From: Loripinus fragilis
Lineage: Eukaryota > Mollusca > Bivalvia > Lucinida > Lucinidae
DNA length: 64,000 nucleotides
Assembly (NCBI GenBank): GCA_964019695.1
Contig: OZ026520.1
Coordinates: 33,894,620-33,958,619 of the forward strand
Reading direction: 5' to 3'
The notes under the pieces are model-generated. The model saw only the letters and a program-made list of their open reading frames with translations. It did no database searches and was not told the DNA's origin. How positions within the stretch are numbered: the stretch's first letter is position 1; each line of letters starts with the position of its first letter. Made by a program: the position numbers and the translations under genes. Of this stretch, positions 22,969-34,598 are shown piece after piece.

Positions 22969-23360
22969 ACATTGCATTAGTTAGATGGCCTCCATGCGAG
23001 CTGAAGATTTCTTGTACTTCAACAACAGCAGAATCTAGGGCGAAGATTTGGTACCAGTAAAATGCATTTAAGCCCCCCGGTGGCTTGGGCTGCTGTCCGT
23101 TCTAAGGCGGTGGTTCTGTTGTTGTTGACTTTTTGCTTATTGTTACGCCCATTATGGGAGTCTGTAATTGTTCTGTTTTGTTGTACGTTACTTTATGTCC
23201 ATTCTAGCATTGCAATCATCTTGATGAGGAAGAGAGCTGGTTGTTTTGCTTAATTTGTCTTCCTGGTGTCTCGTGATGGTTGAGCGGCTCTTCCTCGCGG
23301 TGCCACAGGATTGTCTGCGGTTTGTGATTGTGCAATTTCCTGATCATACTCATTTACTAT
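22969..23360 (+). mobile_element. Family E 3' end
   Basis: 5'-truncated plus-strand copy starting at ACATTGCATTAG and ending at the common terminus CCTGATCATACTCATTTACT. Closely similar to the nested copy at 13.8-14.35 kb. The two ORFs here lie wholly in the UTR. Confidence 0.8.
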
Positions 23361-24181
23361 TATTACTTAAGCTTAATAATGATTCCCAGACATCCAGCAA
23401 ACGATTTGTCAAAACGTCATCAATTTGTCTCTTTTGGTGTCTGAGTTATGCTCCTTTTTGTGTTTTAAGTTCTATCCACTGAATTTTGCAATTGCGCCTG
23501 CGCAAAAAAATGTTATGCTTAACTGATTTGGTCATATTGTGTAGCATAAAAACACAAGAAAACCGTGTAATTACTTGAGACAAGCTCAGAGATCAATTTT
23601 GAATTTGTCAAAATTGTGAAAATGTGTAAATTGTCTCCCTTTGACAAGAACAAATCGGGAATATTAAATGTTTGGTAATCTTCGATTTATCACGATTTTT
23701 TGATAATTTTCTTTTGTTAAATCCTGGAGACGTATCAGTACATTGTTCTTACCATTTCTCGACTATTAATATCCTCAGACTAAGATGCAATAACATATTG
23801 ATTTTCCTATGGAGATTTTAGTGTTAAAATTTCAAGCTTGGCAATTTGGTGTAAAACCCGCTTTTAAGGTTGCTTTTCTAAACGATCAAAACTCACTTGT
23901 GATAAGTCCTTCACATTTCTGGTTGTTACATGTCTAGACTATCATTTTGTGCAGTCGAATATGGTTGGTAGTGGATTTCTGAAGGCCTAAACCGTGTGAG
24001 ATTTCTGTTCAATTTTGCAACCTGAAAAATTGGACCCCTGTATCATTTAAATGGCTTTCATTGGTTTCCTAATGACAACATGCGTAAAACTTCTACTATT
24101 ATGCATTACCCAGTCTTTGAAAAATCCGATGCGCCTTTATTTGTTTTACTGGCTTGCATCATTTTGTATATAAATGGCAAA

Positions 24182-24407
24182 CAATTCAAGTGTAGCTTTG
24201 TTTGATTTGATTCTTTACGTCCCATCAACAATCTTTCAGTTATACAGGGACGGTTCTTCCTGGGTTGAACCAGTACTAAGCTAGGATAAATGTGTCTTGC
24301 CCAATGACCACAACACAATGACGCCGGTGAGGCTCGAACCCGCGGCTCTTTGGTCTCGAGTCAAGCACTCTACCACTGAGCCACTGCTCTCCCAATTTAA
24401 GTGTAGC
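24182..24407 (-). repeat. tRNA-derived SINE with 15-bp target duplication
   Basis: On the minus strand the head reads GGAGAGCAGTGGCTCAGTGG (A box), then GCGGGTTCGAGCC (B box). Next comes TTGGGCAAGACACATTTATC, reminiscent of the conserved centre of MetaSINE-type elements, then a tail TTGATGGGACGTAAAGAATC. It is flanked by CAATTCAAGTGTAGC (24,182-24,196) and CAATTTAAGTGTAGC (24,393-24,407). The paralogous LINE UTR near 50,690-50,706 has this word once and no SINE, confirming the insertion. The overlapping ORF is not a gene. Confidence 0.88.
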
Positions 24408-24419
24408 GTTTTCACTTTT

Positions 24420-25340
24420 GTTCAGTATATTTTTCTTGAAATTGCCCAAAAACTTGTTGTTGCTTGTTGCGACGTGTAGTATATGTGTAGTATTTTGCAT
24501 ATAGCAGGATGAAGCTGAGTATTTATCACTAGTATGAAACTCTCTTCATTTATATCACATTCTATATTTTGTAGTTTAAGCCAGTTTCCAGGCTTTTTAA
24601 GAATTGTTGTATCTTCTCACAATGCCAAAACAATTGTAATCGTTTCATCTCGTGAAAGACAATAGTAACAGTCTGGATTATTTATTAGTTTTATTTTGAA
24701 TAGATTATTATTTGTTACTAAAATATAGTGGTTAATACAGCTTTGGAACCACTGTATAACAAGGTAGTTAGTTTTCCTGAAAGGAAATATAGATATTTTC
24801 TTCCAGTCCTCATTACTAAGTGTATATTATTTTATTCCAAGTCAGCATTCCAATAGGTGTTTCACTGTTCTTATTAAGAATATTGTATTCAGACTGGGTT
24901 CCAGTTTTTCGTTAAAGGATCAGCTTTAAATGCTTTTGTATAAAAGGGCCTTCTATATTTGTTGTGAGAGTGATTTTATAACTATTTAAGTAAATTTTGA
25001 TTGACTTGGTTATACCTTGATAATGCAAATAATTTGATACTGTATTATACTTTACTACTAATTTATCTTTATTATAGAATTCCCTATTTTATTTTACTAT
25101 GTCATTTATAAATCTAATTCATTTATTGTACCAGTCTTTCCAGGAAACATACTTTTTATCAATGCAAATGTTACTATCAATGAATATAGGAGTTTTTAAA
25201 ATATGTGAAATGCTGTCTTCCAGTTATGTGTTTTTATTTGTTTTAATAAAGCCTGTTAAGACATCTTTCCAGAAATGATTATCTATTTTTTTCATTATTT
25301 CCTCAGCAAATATCTTAATCTTAATTGGAATATTGTAAAA
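24420..25340 (-). pseudogene. LINE ORF2 C-terminal region
   Basis: No open frame exceeds 60 residues, but minus-strand translation in shifting frames gives a collinear non-LTR reverse-transcriptase C-terminus. In order: DNHFWKDVLTGF (about 25.3 kb), PIFIDSNICIDKKYVSW (about 25.16 kb), FINDIV, a KYNTVSNYLHYQG segment, then a Cys motif within INNPDCYYCLSRDETI (about 24.67 kb) and a final helix before the stop. The W.D...P.W..I layout and NP.C..C zinc-like motif are typical of L1/Tx1- or CR1-type ORF2 ends. Several stops and frameshifts make it dead. The endonuclease and RT core are missing, as expected for a 5'-truncated insertion. Confidence 0.65.
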
Positions 25341-26180
25341 AAAAATATTTTCTTAAAAAATTGTTGATTTTAAATAAGAATTTTCAAATTGATATTTCGT
25401 ACGTAGTTTAATTCCATATTCGATTTGCATCATTTTACGTTATAGTGCACATTTGGACAATTGATTGGGTTTTGATTTTAGATATACACATACAAATGTG
25501 TGTACCTACGAATATTGACCTAATTTGTGGACTGGTTTTAATTTTCTTATGTGGGTTTCTCTCAGTCTCCGACAATACAGACTATTCACAATTGATTCAG
25601 ACAAAAGACAAATTAAAATTCATTTAAGATTGCCTAAAATCATTTTTTCCATTAATACAGCTACTGTTACGGCAGTATAGGCCGGTCTAAACGTCAAGTG
25701 GTCTAAACTTAGATTATAGATGACAGTTGCATAGCCATACATTTAAGGGCTTAGGAAACCAAGGTCATATAGAAACTTTCCCATATCTACAGAAATTATT
25801 AACTTCAGAATAAACATTGAGCCGCCATAAAACGAATTGCTGACACTGCTCTTGTCTAAATTGTGAGGTCTATTTTATGTACAGTCTGCTTGGTAGTTAG
25901 TGCATTGAGGGTATGGCTGTTTTGGGATAGAATTCCGGTTGAAGGAGCACCAAGCTACATAAAACTTGTCAGAACAGTGTATAGACAAATAATATATCAT
26001 TGATTGGTACAATTTTCAGACATGTTGCATTGATAGTTATAGAGATACCACACCAGGGTCAGAACTTTCGGATCATCCCTTGTAGAATATTTTTTGTGTG
26101 TAGCGTAATTCAGCAGCATGTGTCCAAAATAGGATATCTTGGTATGTGATGTAATTTGCCATCAATTAATCGAAATATAA
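25341..26180. other. Unassigned stretch
   Basis: May include more decayed LINE sequence up to about 25,640, but no motif is visible. Otherwise nothing was seen. Confidence 0.3.
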
Positions 26181-26187
26181 TATATTC

Positions 26188-26604
26188 ACAATGGTAAATG
26201 TATACGTAGATTTTGTGGTATTTACGCGTATTGCTGGTACTTCATAGACCGGAAGTTGTAGATATTGGTGTTAATACTATATAGAAAAACATGTCATATG
26301 CCTAAAGGACTATGGAATTAGATCATTTTTAATTATTCGGCATACACATGGCGATTTATGTAAGCATTTAGGAATAGATTCGAGGACCGATCTGGATGAT
26401 CGGTACTCGTATCTATTCCTTAATGCTTACATAAATCGCCATACAGATACTGAATACTTAAAAATGACCCAATTCTATAGTCCATTAGGCATATGGCATG
26501 TTTTTCTATATAGAATTAACACCAATATCTACCATTTCCGGTCTATGAAGTACCGGCAATACGCGCAAATATCACCAAATCGACGTATACATTTACCAGT
26601 GTGA
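26188..26604. repeat. Long inverted repeat, about 200-bp arms
   Basis: The left arm 26,188-26,394 and right arm 26,400-26,604 are inverted copies along their whole length, with scattered mismatches. Examples are ATGGTAAATGTATACGT / ACGTATACATTTACCA and GGCGATTTATGTAAGCAT / its complement. The loop is only about 5 nt (GACCGATC tggat GATCGGT). No ORF. Transcription would give a long hairpin RNA. Confidence 0.9.
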
Positions 26605-26610
26605 TATAGG

Positions 26611-27349
26611 TGTGTGACATTGTTAAAAATCAAGTGCTCGAACTATTTTAACTGTTGTATAGAACTGTTGGCAGTCAAGAGTAACACAAACATAAGTTAA
26701 GCTACAGGCAATATTCATGTATTTCTAAAATGTTTTGGCTAAGGATGTCTGCATGATCACCCATTAAGCAAATAAAATTGAAGTACTGGCTATAACACGT
26801 AATTGAGCTAATAGCTACGCAAAAAAACCATGCTACAATCTCTTGAACCGATTGCCTAAACTGTCAGTTTGTGTTGACATTGAAAATATGTTTAACAGTT
26901 GTTGCAAATCATTTGATACAGGCAATAAAAACGGATATAAAATGCCGTTTAGTAGACCAGTTTTCAAGGCATTGTATATAAGTGGTAATCTAGAAAGTCA
27001 TTCATGGTACGATTGTTATATTAGTTATTACCATTTGGACAAACATGCATCGCTTTACAAGGTCAGTAGAAACATTAAATAAAACAAACAATGAATAAAT
27101 TACATATAGCAAATTGCAAACAACAGCATAACCTTTTAAAACAACGCGTTTATTTTGAGACATAAACATCTCACAGACTATGGATCTGGTATCTTAGCCT
27201 AACAATAAATAAGGTATTCTTCAAGTCATGAAGACAGAATACGAACCAACGACTCAGTTTTCAGAATATTGCTATCCTCTTCAGGCCTTGATACTCTTTA
27301 AATTGGCTATAAATCTTATTGAATTGGAAATAATTTAAAGTTTACATGC
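26611..27349. other. Unassigned stretch
   Basis: AT-rich. A 79-residue open frame (26,843-27,082) has no recognisable motif. Confidence 0.3.
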
Positions 27350-27609
27350 ACGGATCCAGAAAGGAGTAAAAGGGATCCAGCCGCCCCTGCCCCTGGAAAT
27401 TTACAAAAGTATAAGGGTTCCTAAGCAATACTGGTCCAGATCCCTTTAAACTCAAAAAGTTACCACGCCAGCATTCAATGTTGGACCATTATTGGCATGC
27501 CAGCGAAACGCCATTTACACGTAAATGGTATTTGATCCTCACCAGCTAATAAAAAACAAAAGCTTAAAAAAACTCAGAGCTGAGTTGACAAAACTTTCTG
27601 GATCCGGCA
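27350..27609 (-). repeat. Repeat F, uninterrupted copy
   Basis: Minus-strand copy of the element at 13.5-14.4 kb, without the E insertion. The ends CGGATCCAGAAAG and CTTTCTGGATCCGG are inverted. The region around GATCTGGACCAGTATTGC (minus strand) corresponds to the site into which E inserted in the other copy. Confidence 0.65.
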
Positions 27610-27837
27610 TGATAACAAGCGATTCACATAGAAGTTTGTCCATAAATTACAATGTTCTTATCTATCCAAATACTCGACATTAATATATACTTAAGGAATA
27701 AAGATTTGCAACAGATGAAAAAATATATTTTGTGTAGTTATATGATGTTTTGATTAACTGACTTTTATAATGTGTTTATTGAGTATTTATCGCATGTGAT
27801 GAAATGCGAAAACGCAACTTTTAGACTTCGAGCTAAA

Positions 27838-28510
27838 AAAGGTCCTGCTCCCCCCCCCCCTAGGGAATTTTGCAGACATATCCTATCTTAAAGAAAATTT
27901 CAACCCGCATCTTTTAAGAGATGTTTGCACTCTGTGCTCCGGGGCGTTAGTCTCTGACAGCCTGTTACATATGTTACTGTAACAAACTAAGGAAAAAATC
28001 AAAATGAAAGTTTGAGCTACAGAAAGAAGACATTAAACCATCTAATTATTCAAATTTCTTGTGTAGTTTGCAAGCTGGATGCCTAAGCTACATAAAAGCA
28101 GCATTTTAAACAAATTAACAGCCTTCAATGATGTTATATGCGTTACATAGATTAAATTTCCCTTTGAATGTTGAAATCGTGTCTAACATCATTTATTTTA
28201 CAGACGATTTGTGCATTTTTACAAGTGTTTTTAATCTTAGTTAACTAAAATACTCATCTGACTAATAGAAAAAAAGTTTGCTTTTCTATCTCAAATACAT
28301 TGTTTTATATGACCTATTAAACAACCCTACCCCCAATTTTAAGTATCCAATTTTGGTATCTATTATTGAAGAAAAATATATGAAACATTTTGACGCTCGT
28401 GGATATCTTACATTTTTGGCACTGTCTTGCTAATGCAATAAAGAATCATACATTTGCAAGTTTGAAATCAGGATCAGAGCACTTATTAAAGTATGTAACG
28501 TATGTTACAT
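27838..28510 (+). repeat. Left-arm subunit 1 of the 5-kb element
   Basis: Forward subunit containing CCGGGGCGTTAGTCTCTGAC, the palindrome GTTACATATGTTAC (27,964-27,977), GTTTGCTTTTCTATCTC and GTAACGTATGTTAC (28,495-28,508). It mirrors 32,150-32,822. Confidence 0.65.
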
Positions 28511-28904
28511 GGCATAATGAATAAGCTAGGAAATTTTCTTGGAAGTCAGAGATGATATTTCAGAAAAATACCGTTTTTCACATGTTTTCCTATTAATCTC
28601 TAGCCTCTGGTGCCTAAGTCTTAGTAATTACAGTCATTGCTGATAACAAGCCCATGAAATTGTGTTACCTATGGTATATATAACCTTTTTAATCACATAT
28701 TCCCTAATGCCTATAATATTAAAATATATAGACATATAGATAGAAAATAATAGTTCTCATTTAAATGACACAATTTAATAAATATTCCTATTAAATAAAA
28801 TTATTCAAAAACAATCTTTATTAAAGTCACCCTCACAATTTCTATCATTGTGTCTGCTTCTATTGCAAAATAATCACCCATTTCATCACAACCAGTAGAA
28901 TCAT

Positions 28905-29300
28905 GGCATTGTATTAGGACTGCAAACTGAGTACAATCCTTTTCCTCTCCACCCCTTTGGGAATTGTGAAGACATATCCTACATTAAAGAACAATTCAGG
29001 CTGCATCAAATAAGAGATGTTTGCACTCTATTAATTAGGGGGTTAGCCTGTAATGTTATGATACATATGTTGCCATATCAATTTAAGAATAAATGAATTG
29101 AAAGTCTGAGAAACAGAAAGAAGACATAAAACTATCTATTTATTTGATTTTTGCATTTGTTTGTATGCTGAATACCTTTGATACATAAGAAAAGATTTTT
29201 TAACAAATATACAGCTTCCTATGGTATTATATGTGTTAAATTAATTAAGATTACTTTTTAAAATTGGTAATTGTGACAAACATCACTTATAAGCATATCG
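28905..29300 (+). repeat. Left-arm subunit 2, truncated
   Basis: Forward repeat of the start of subunit 1: GGGAATTGTGAAGACATATC, AAGAGATGTTTGCACTCT, GGGGGTTAGCCTGTAA. It lies about 1.08 kb after subunit 1 and is more diverged. Confidence 0.6.
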
Positions 29301-29449
29301 TGTGATCCTCCTCTTTAGCCATCACAATACTTAATTTTCCTTGTATGTGTGGCCAGGGCCAGCGTCAAACAACTTGACTCAGCCAAGCTTGAATCCTTAG
29401 CATTCTTCAAAAGCAGAAACAGCATGTCAGTGTCATGGGATCAAACACC

Positions 29450-30660
29450 TCATTAAATATGGGTTTAATGCCATTTCACATATATGCATACAATGGAGTA
29501 TGACTCTGGTATATATCTCTGCCTGTGAAGTGGCAAGAGCAATCTTACTGCAGCTGCCTCTGCATCCGTGCTAGTCAAATGATAACTTTGCTCTGATTTT
29601 GCAAAATCTATGTTTCTACCGTGTACCTCTAAGAATACTTTAAGATTTCTGACATTGGTCAAACAGAAATTTGAAAGGCTTCTCTTTTGCATCATTTCCC
29701 ATGGAACCTATCCAGTCTTTTGGTGCTTAAGTCCTCAGGTCTTAGATCAATAGTATTTTGCTGCGCCCAAAGAACTTTATAAGTTTTCTTTAGTTACAAT
29801 GTTGACTCTTGATGGTTTTGGCAGACTGTCTGAAACAATTTCTGTTACACCTTGAAAGTTATCTGGTATAAGAGAAAGAATATGAAGTTGTACATTGCAA
29901 TCAATTTTGTTTGCAGTTGGTTGTTTTTTGATGTCAGTACATTTAAGCATGTCTTAAAATAATGTAAAACCTATGATTTCTCAGTTTTTTGCAGCCATAT
30001 CATTAGCTGTTGCATTCAAAAGAAGGAAAGTGGACTATAGGTAGAATGGGATAACCAGTAGTTCTATATTATGCTCTATGGAAGATTTATACAGAGTAAA
30101 CAAGTTGATAAGGTGCCTCATTTCATGATCCATTGAAAACACTGAAATTGAAAACACTTGCCTCTGACTGTGTAATCAAAAAGGATGTTACGACAATGCA
30201 CTTGCTCATTTATTATGACGAGTTATATATGTTACATCCCTTAATAAGCGCTCTTATCTTAGAAACTTAGTGAATCATTGAATTGAAAGGGTCTAATTTG
30301 CGCTCTGTTCATCCTGCATTTCATTGCTTTACCTGCTGCGATACATCTAGTTCGTTTATCTGAAGGGAAAGAGTGACCTCGGTTTCAGCACTTCAGAAGT
30401 ACTAAGACTTCAAATAAGTTTTTGAATGCTTGGGGAAAGATAATGAGTGCAGAGACATTATTAGATGAAAATATGTGAGTTGCGTGTATGGAAAGGCTAC
30501 ATTTATAAAAGTTAACCAGCTAAGACATGATTCTTTATCACAGAAATATCAAGGTACATCAGTCTAGGTACTTATTGCTCTTAATGGCATAGTTTTCCTC
30601 CTTGTAAAGCTTTAGTCTTTCTCCTACTTGCAGAGTATCACTTGAAACACATACTCAAAG
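29450..30660 (-). pseudogene. Decayed minus-strand coding region, unknown family
   Basis: Minus-strand translation gives several collinear coding-like segments in changing frames. They are SSDTLQVGERLKLYKEENYA (about 30.62 kb), SFPSDKRTRCIAAGKAMKC (about 30.36 kb), HILSLIPDNFQGVTEIVSDS (about 29.86 kb), DWIGSMGNDAKEKPFKFL (about 29.7 kb) and HLTSTDAEAAAVRLLLPL (about 29.55 kb). The last lies in a 76-residue open frame at 29,465-29,695. Frameshifts and stops separate them. I recognise no family. Their central position in the inverted structure suggests a former transposase or accessory protein, or a captured host gene; that is inference. Confidence 0.35.
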
Positions 30661-31099
30661 AGCCAACTATTAGGAATTCATATCAGTTTCCGAATGTTTC
30701 ATGCAATAAATGGCAAAATTGGAAAGTTGATAATGGCTCATCAATTTTGAGTGGACTGGTGGTAAAATTGAAAAACAGTAAATGATTGAAATATTGTGTG
30801 ATGATTCTACTAGTTGCAAGGAGGCGTGTGATAATAATGATTACTACAGAAGCAGACAACGACAAACATTTAACATGAGTGTTAAATCGATGAGAAATAG
30901 TTTGGACCATTTCATTTATTGTATTTTCTTGTGAAAATGTAAAACTATCTTTTTTATTTGTGGCTCTATATTTAGCATTATAAGCACAGTATTAGGAAAT
31001 GTGTCCGAAAGGTCATTGATAACATCTGTTACACCAGTCCATGGGCTTGATAATCAGAAATGAATAGAATTTCTAGTGTTTTGGCACCAAAGACTTATT

Positions 31100-31770
31100 A
31101 GTACATATTAAGTGTCCTGATCTTTAACTTAATGACATCTTGTAGATATATGAGCAAGACAGACTAAGAAAATGAAAAATATCCACACGCTGTAATCGCT
31201 TTCATGTGTTTTACTTAAACGGTAATAACAAAATTCGCTTCTCTGTAAAACTGGGAGTAGGGCTGTGTATTAGCTCCTATAAAACAATATATTTAAGATA
31301 GAAAAGCAAACTTGGTTTTTCCTATTGATCAATTGCTATATGTCTGTAAAATCTAATAAAACAGTTTGAAACCAAGTGTTAGTCGTTGTTTAACTACATG
31401 ACGATAGCCACAATTATAGCTTTTAAATTGTAATTAGGTTCATGTAACGCACATAACACCAGAGTTAGCCGTATTAATGTTAAACAACTTCCATATGTAG
31501 TAAAGACATCCAGCATAAAGACTATAAGAATGTCAATTTATTTGATAATTTTAATGTCTTCTTTTGGTAGCTCGAACATTCAAATTTCTTATTCTCAAAT
31601 TGATATAGTAACATATGTAACAATCTGTTACAGGCTAACGCCCCGACTTACAGAGTGCAAACATTTCTTATTAAATGCACCTTGAATGGTTACATAAGAT
31701 GTAATTTGTCTGCAGAATTCCAAAGGGGATTAGGATGGAGCAGGCCCTTACTCAGCTTGATGTCAAAATA
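31100..31770 (-). repeat. Right-arm subunit, inner
   Basis: Inverted relative of subunit 1: AAACTGGGAGTAGGGCTG, AGATAGAAAAGCAAACTT, GTAACATATGTAAC (31,608-31,621), GGCTAACGCCCCGACTT and TCTGCAGAATTCC. Confidence 0.6.
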
Positions 31771-32110
31771 CTGTTTGATGATTTTACTTATCAGGCTAAC
31801 ATATGTAACGCTCTCTGATATTTAAAACTTGATGACAACTAGCAGATCTATAAGTCTTATTATAGGAGCCAGTTTAAAATCCCTAAGCAATGTAAGATAT
31901 CCAACAGCTGCAAGTTTTTTTCACAATTTAGCTCAAACTTTCAAACTACATTTCCTTTATTAGACATAGTAACGCATGTAACACGCTGTTTCAGACTAAC
32001 GCCCCAACATAGAGAGTGCAAACATCCCTTATTCGATGCAACTTGAGTTGTACTATAAGAAGGAATATGTCTGCAAAATTCCCTCGAGGAGATTAAAACA
32101 TTTTTAGGCA
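31771..32110 (-). repeat. Right-arm subunit, short
   Basis: A shorter inverted unit: CTAACATATGTAAC, GTAACGCATGTAAC (31,969-31,982), GACTAACGCCCCAAC, GAGTGCAAACATCCCTTATT and CTGCAAAATTCCCTCG. Confidence 0.6.
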
Positions 32111-32822
32111 TATCTTACGTAAAGACAATGAGCTTGCCCATTTATTACATCAGGTAACATATATTACAGCCTCTGATATGAATAATTTTGCAACAAACTT
32201 GCAGATTTATGAGTTTTTTCATATAAGCAAATAAATCCCTAACAATGAAACATATTCATCGACTGCAAATATTTTTAACTATTTTTACTTTAGTTTAAAT
32301 ACCAAACATTTCACCTTAAAACTGGGTAGGGGTAGGGTTGTTATATTGCTTTTTTCAGAAAAGATATTTAAGCTAGGGAAACAAACTTTAATTTTTCTGT
32401 TAGCCAATTGCATAAGCTAGTCAGACATGGTTAAAAACATTTTGCAAAACACACAGAGAGATTGTGAATGTAAATGATGTTAGCCACACTTGCAAATTTT
32501 AATGGGTTATCTGATTTATGTAACGCATATGACACCTTAGAAAGCCGCAATTTCGTTCAAATGGCTGTCATACGTAGTTAAGATATCCAGTATGCAGACC
32601 ATATGATTGGTTTTTAAAAATAGATATTTTAATGTCTTTAATTTGTAGCCCAAACTTTCAATTTACTTTTTCTTAGTTTGATTAAGTAACGTATGTTACA
32701 GGCTCTGACAGACTAACGCCCCGGAGCACATAGTGCAAACATCTCTTAAAAGACTTGGCTTTCAATTCTCTACAAGATAGGATATGTCTGCAAAATTCCC
32801 TAGGGGGGGGGGGCAAACCCAT
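32111..32822 (-). repeat. Right-arm subunit, terminal
   Basis: Inverted partner of 27,838-28,510, ending at the G-rich tract at about 32,804-32,813. Contains AAACTGGGTAGGGGTAGGGT, GTAACGTATGTTAC (32,686-32,699) and GACTAACGCCCCGGAGCACA. Confidence 0.65.
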
Positions 32823-34598
32823 TCTCAGCCATCCGTCTATTTAACGATAAAATCAACGACACAAGATGAAAACATTTAAAAGCGTAAAAATGTGACGTGG
32901 ACGTCAGAATGAAGATCATGAAACCCAATCTTCTTCATGATTTGTTACATAGCGTCGACTACACAATGTGCAAACAAAGAAAGCATCGTATCATGCTGTC
33001 ATGTTAGTCAAATATTGCTTCAAAACCAGCTACTGGAATGCAAGGATACACAATGACGAAGAATAAGCACCAAACATCACTTTAAGCCTTAGAGTTGAGG
33101 TCGTTGGTGCATTACGGGATTTATACAACCTAAAGATAACAGGACATCCTTTGCCTGCAAAAGTTACCTTATAGAATCCGTAGAATTGTGTCAGCGGGTA
33201 GAGTCAAACTGAACACACCAAAAATATGCGGGAAGTAAGCACTTAACTTGCTAACGATAGCCGAAACTACCAATTGGCCATTCACTCATCAGAAAAATGT
33301 GTAAACATTATGGTGCCTTTAAAGTGCAGAATAATGCATTTTGACGTCATAATACACAATTTATTGACGTCTAACATTCTAAAGTCATAATTCTTGCAGT
33401 AAATGTGCTTTTATTGAATAAAACTTAAGAGGAATAGAATTTTATATATATTTGGTATCGAAGTAAATGACATTAAAAGTTTGAAATCATAACGTAAGGT
33501 TGCCAGCTGATGATTTCCTGGATCCCCAAACTTATTCCAAAGGTTTTGTAAAGAACAAACCAGTTTTTGATAGACATTTATTGACCATGTTTCACAGTTT
33601 TCTACTGGGGACCATAATGATTACGCACATGCTAGTCGGCATACGTAATAGGCGTGGTGGCTTAACCTACTGTAATATGACGGATAGATGATGCTTTTTA
33701 TCAAATAGCATCATCTAAACAACAGACTTGCATTTCATTTTATGTTTACAATGAATTGAAGTGATTTTTGCGTTTCTTTATTCCTTAAGTATACAATCTT
33801 GGCAATATGCAACCATTGAAACGTTAAAATACAGGCCTCTAAATACGAATGCGTTAATAAAAATAGTTTGTTATTGGTACATGTATTCAACAGATGTTCG
33901 GGAATCATCTTGAAATATACGCCCTACGTTGTGGTATATAGATTTGTCTGAATGCAAGTATTAAAACAGTCCCTTGTTAGCCCAGTTGGTAATAGGCTGT
34001 GTTCATAATTGAAAATATATTGGTTTGTACCATTTCAATAAAATTATTTTAGTTTATTCTTTCTCATATGAAGGCTACATACGTATGTATAACATATATA
34101 TAAAACGCAAACCTGCATTTTAAGCACATTGTGTTTTATTGTCTCAATCAGATTTGCAGATGAAGATGTGCGAATCTAAGAAACTTTTTAAATGATGAGC
34201 GTAAACATATGCAAATATATCAGCAAACATAGGACGAATTATGCACAAAATGGCATAAACAATAAGACAAGTACTCATCAAAAATAAATCATATTTAACT
34301 ATGAATAAAGTACGAGTCTTTTTTTTCGAAAATCGCACAAGATGAAATGTACTCATACCAATTGAACTGACCACTACACTAGCTGAACAGTTTGCACAAA
34401 TTAACAAAGTTAATTGAAACTATCTCAGAACTCTTGGCAATTTATTTGTCCTCTAATTTGAAATTACAATAAATAAATTGCCTAGACTTCTGAGATTTAT
34501 AGGCATTTTATGTATTTTTTTTATCTTATGCCCATTAGATCTATATGAAAAATATGATGGCAATGGGTTATGTTAATGTTATTATAACCTAACCAACA
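32823..34598. other. Unassigned, about 1.8 kb
   Basis: No repeat or exon was recognised. A faint tRNA A-box-like word (TTAGCCCAGTTGGTAATAG) at about 33,978 has no B box. Confidence 0.35.

Larger units (their letters stand above)
23361..25340 (-). mobile_element. LINE remnant, ORF2 C-terminus plus 3' UTR
   Basis: Minus-strand non-LTR retrotransposon remnant of about 2 kb. The coding part is at 24,420-25,340 and the 3' UTR at 23,361-24,420. The UTR matches 50.66-51.70 kb on the plus strand over most of its length (for example GGTAATCTTCGATTTATCAC, TTGATTTTCCTATGGAGATT and CCTGAAAAATTGGACCCCTG in the same order), which fixes the element's 3' end near 23,361. A SINE interrupts the UTR. Confidence 0.75.
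27838..32822. mobile_element. 5-kb inverted-repeat element (candidate DNA transposon)
   Basis: The outer ends are inverted: CCCTAGGGAATTTTGCAGAC (27,855 region) and GTCTGCAAAATTCCCTAGGG (32,788 region), both next to C or G homopolymers. Forward subunits begin at about 27,838 and 28,930. Inverted subunits end at about 31,745, 32,105 and 32,822. Each has GAATT..GCAGACA.AT, GAGATGTTTGCACTCT, GGGGCGTTAG and a GTTAC palindrome. A further block ending in a run like AACCCTACCCC lies about 430 bp inside the subunits at 28.3 kb and, inverted, at 31.25 and 32.32 kb. The centre (29.4-30.7 kb) holds decayed minus-strand coding sequence. I cannot assign a superfamily. Confidence 0.6.

Noticed and set aside
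24322..24392. Possible functional tRNA gene on the minus strand
   Set aside because: It has A and B boxes but continues into a SINE body with a tail and target duplication.
24276..24500. ORF with a GFEPH-like segment
   Set aside because: It reads the SINE B box and tRNA head, not protein.
33970..34010. tRNA-like A box
   Set aside because: No B box or cloverleaf follows.
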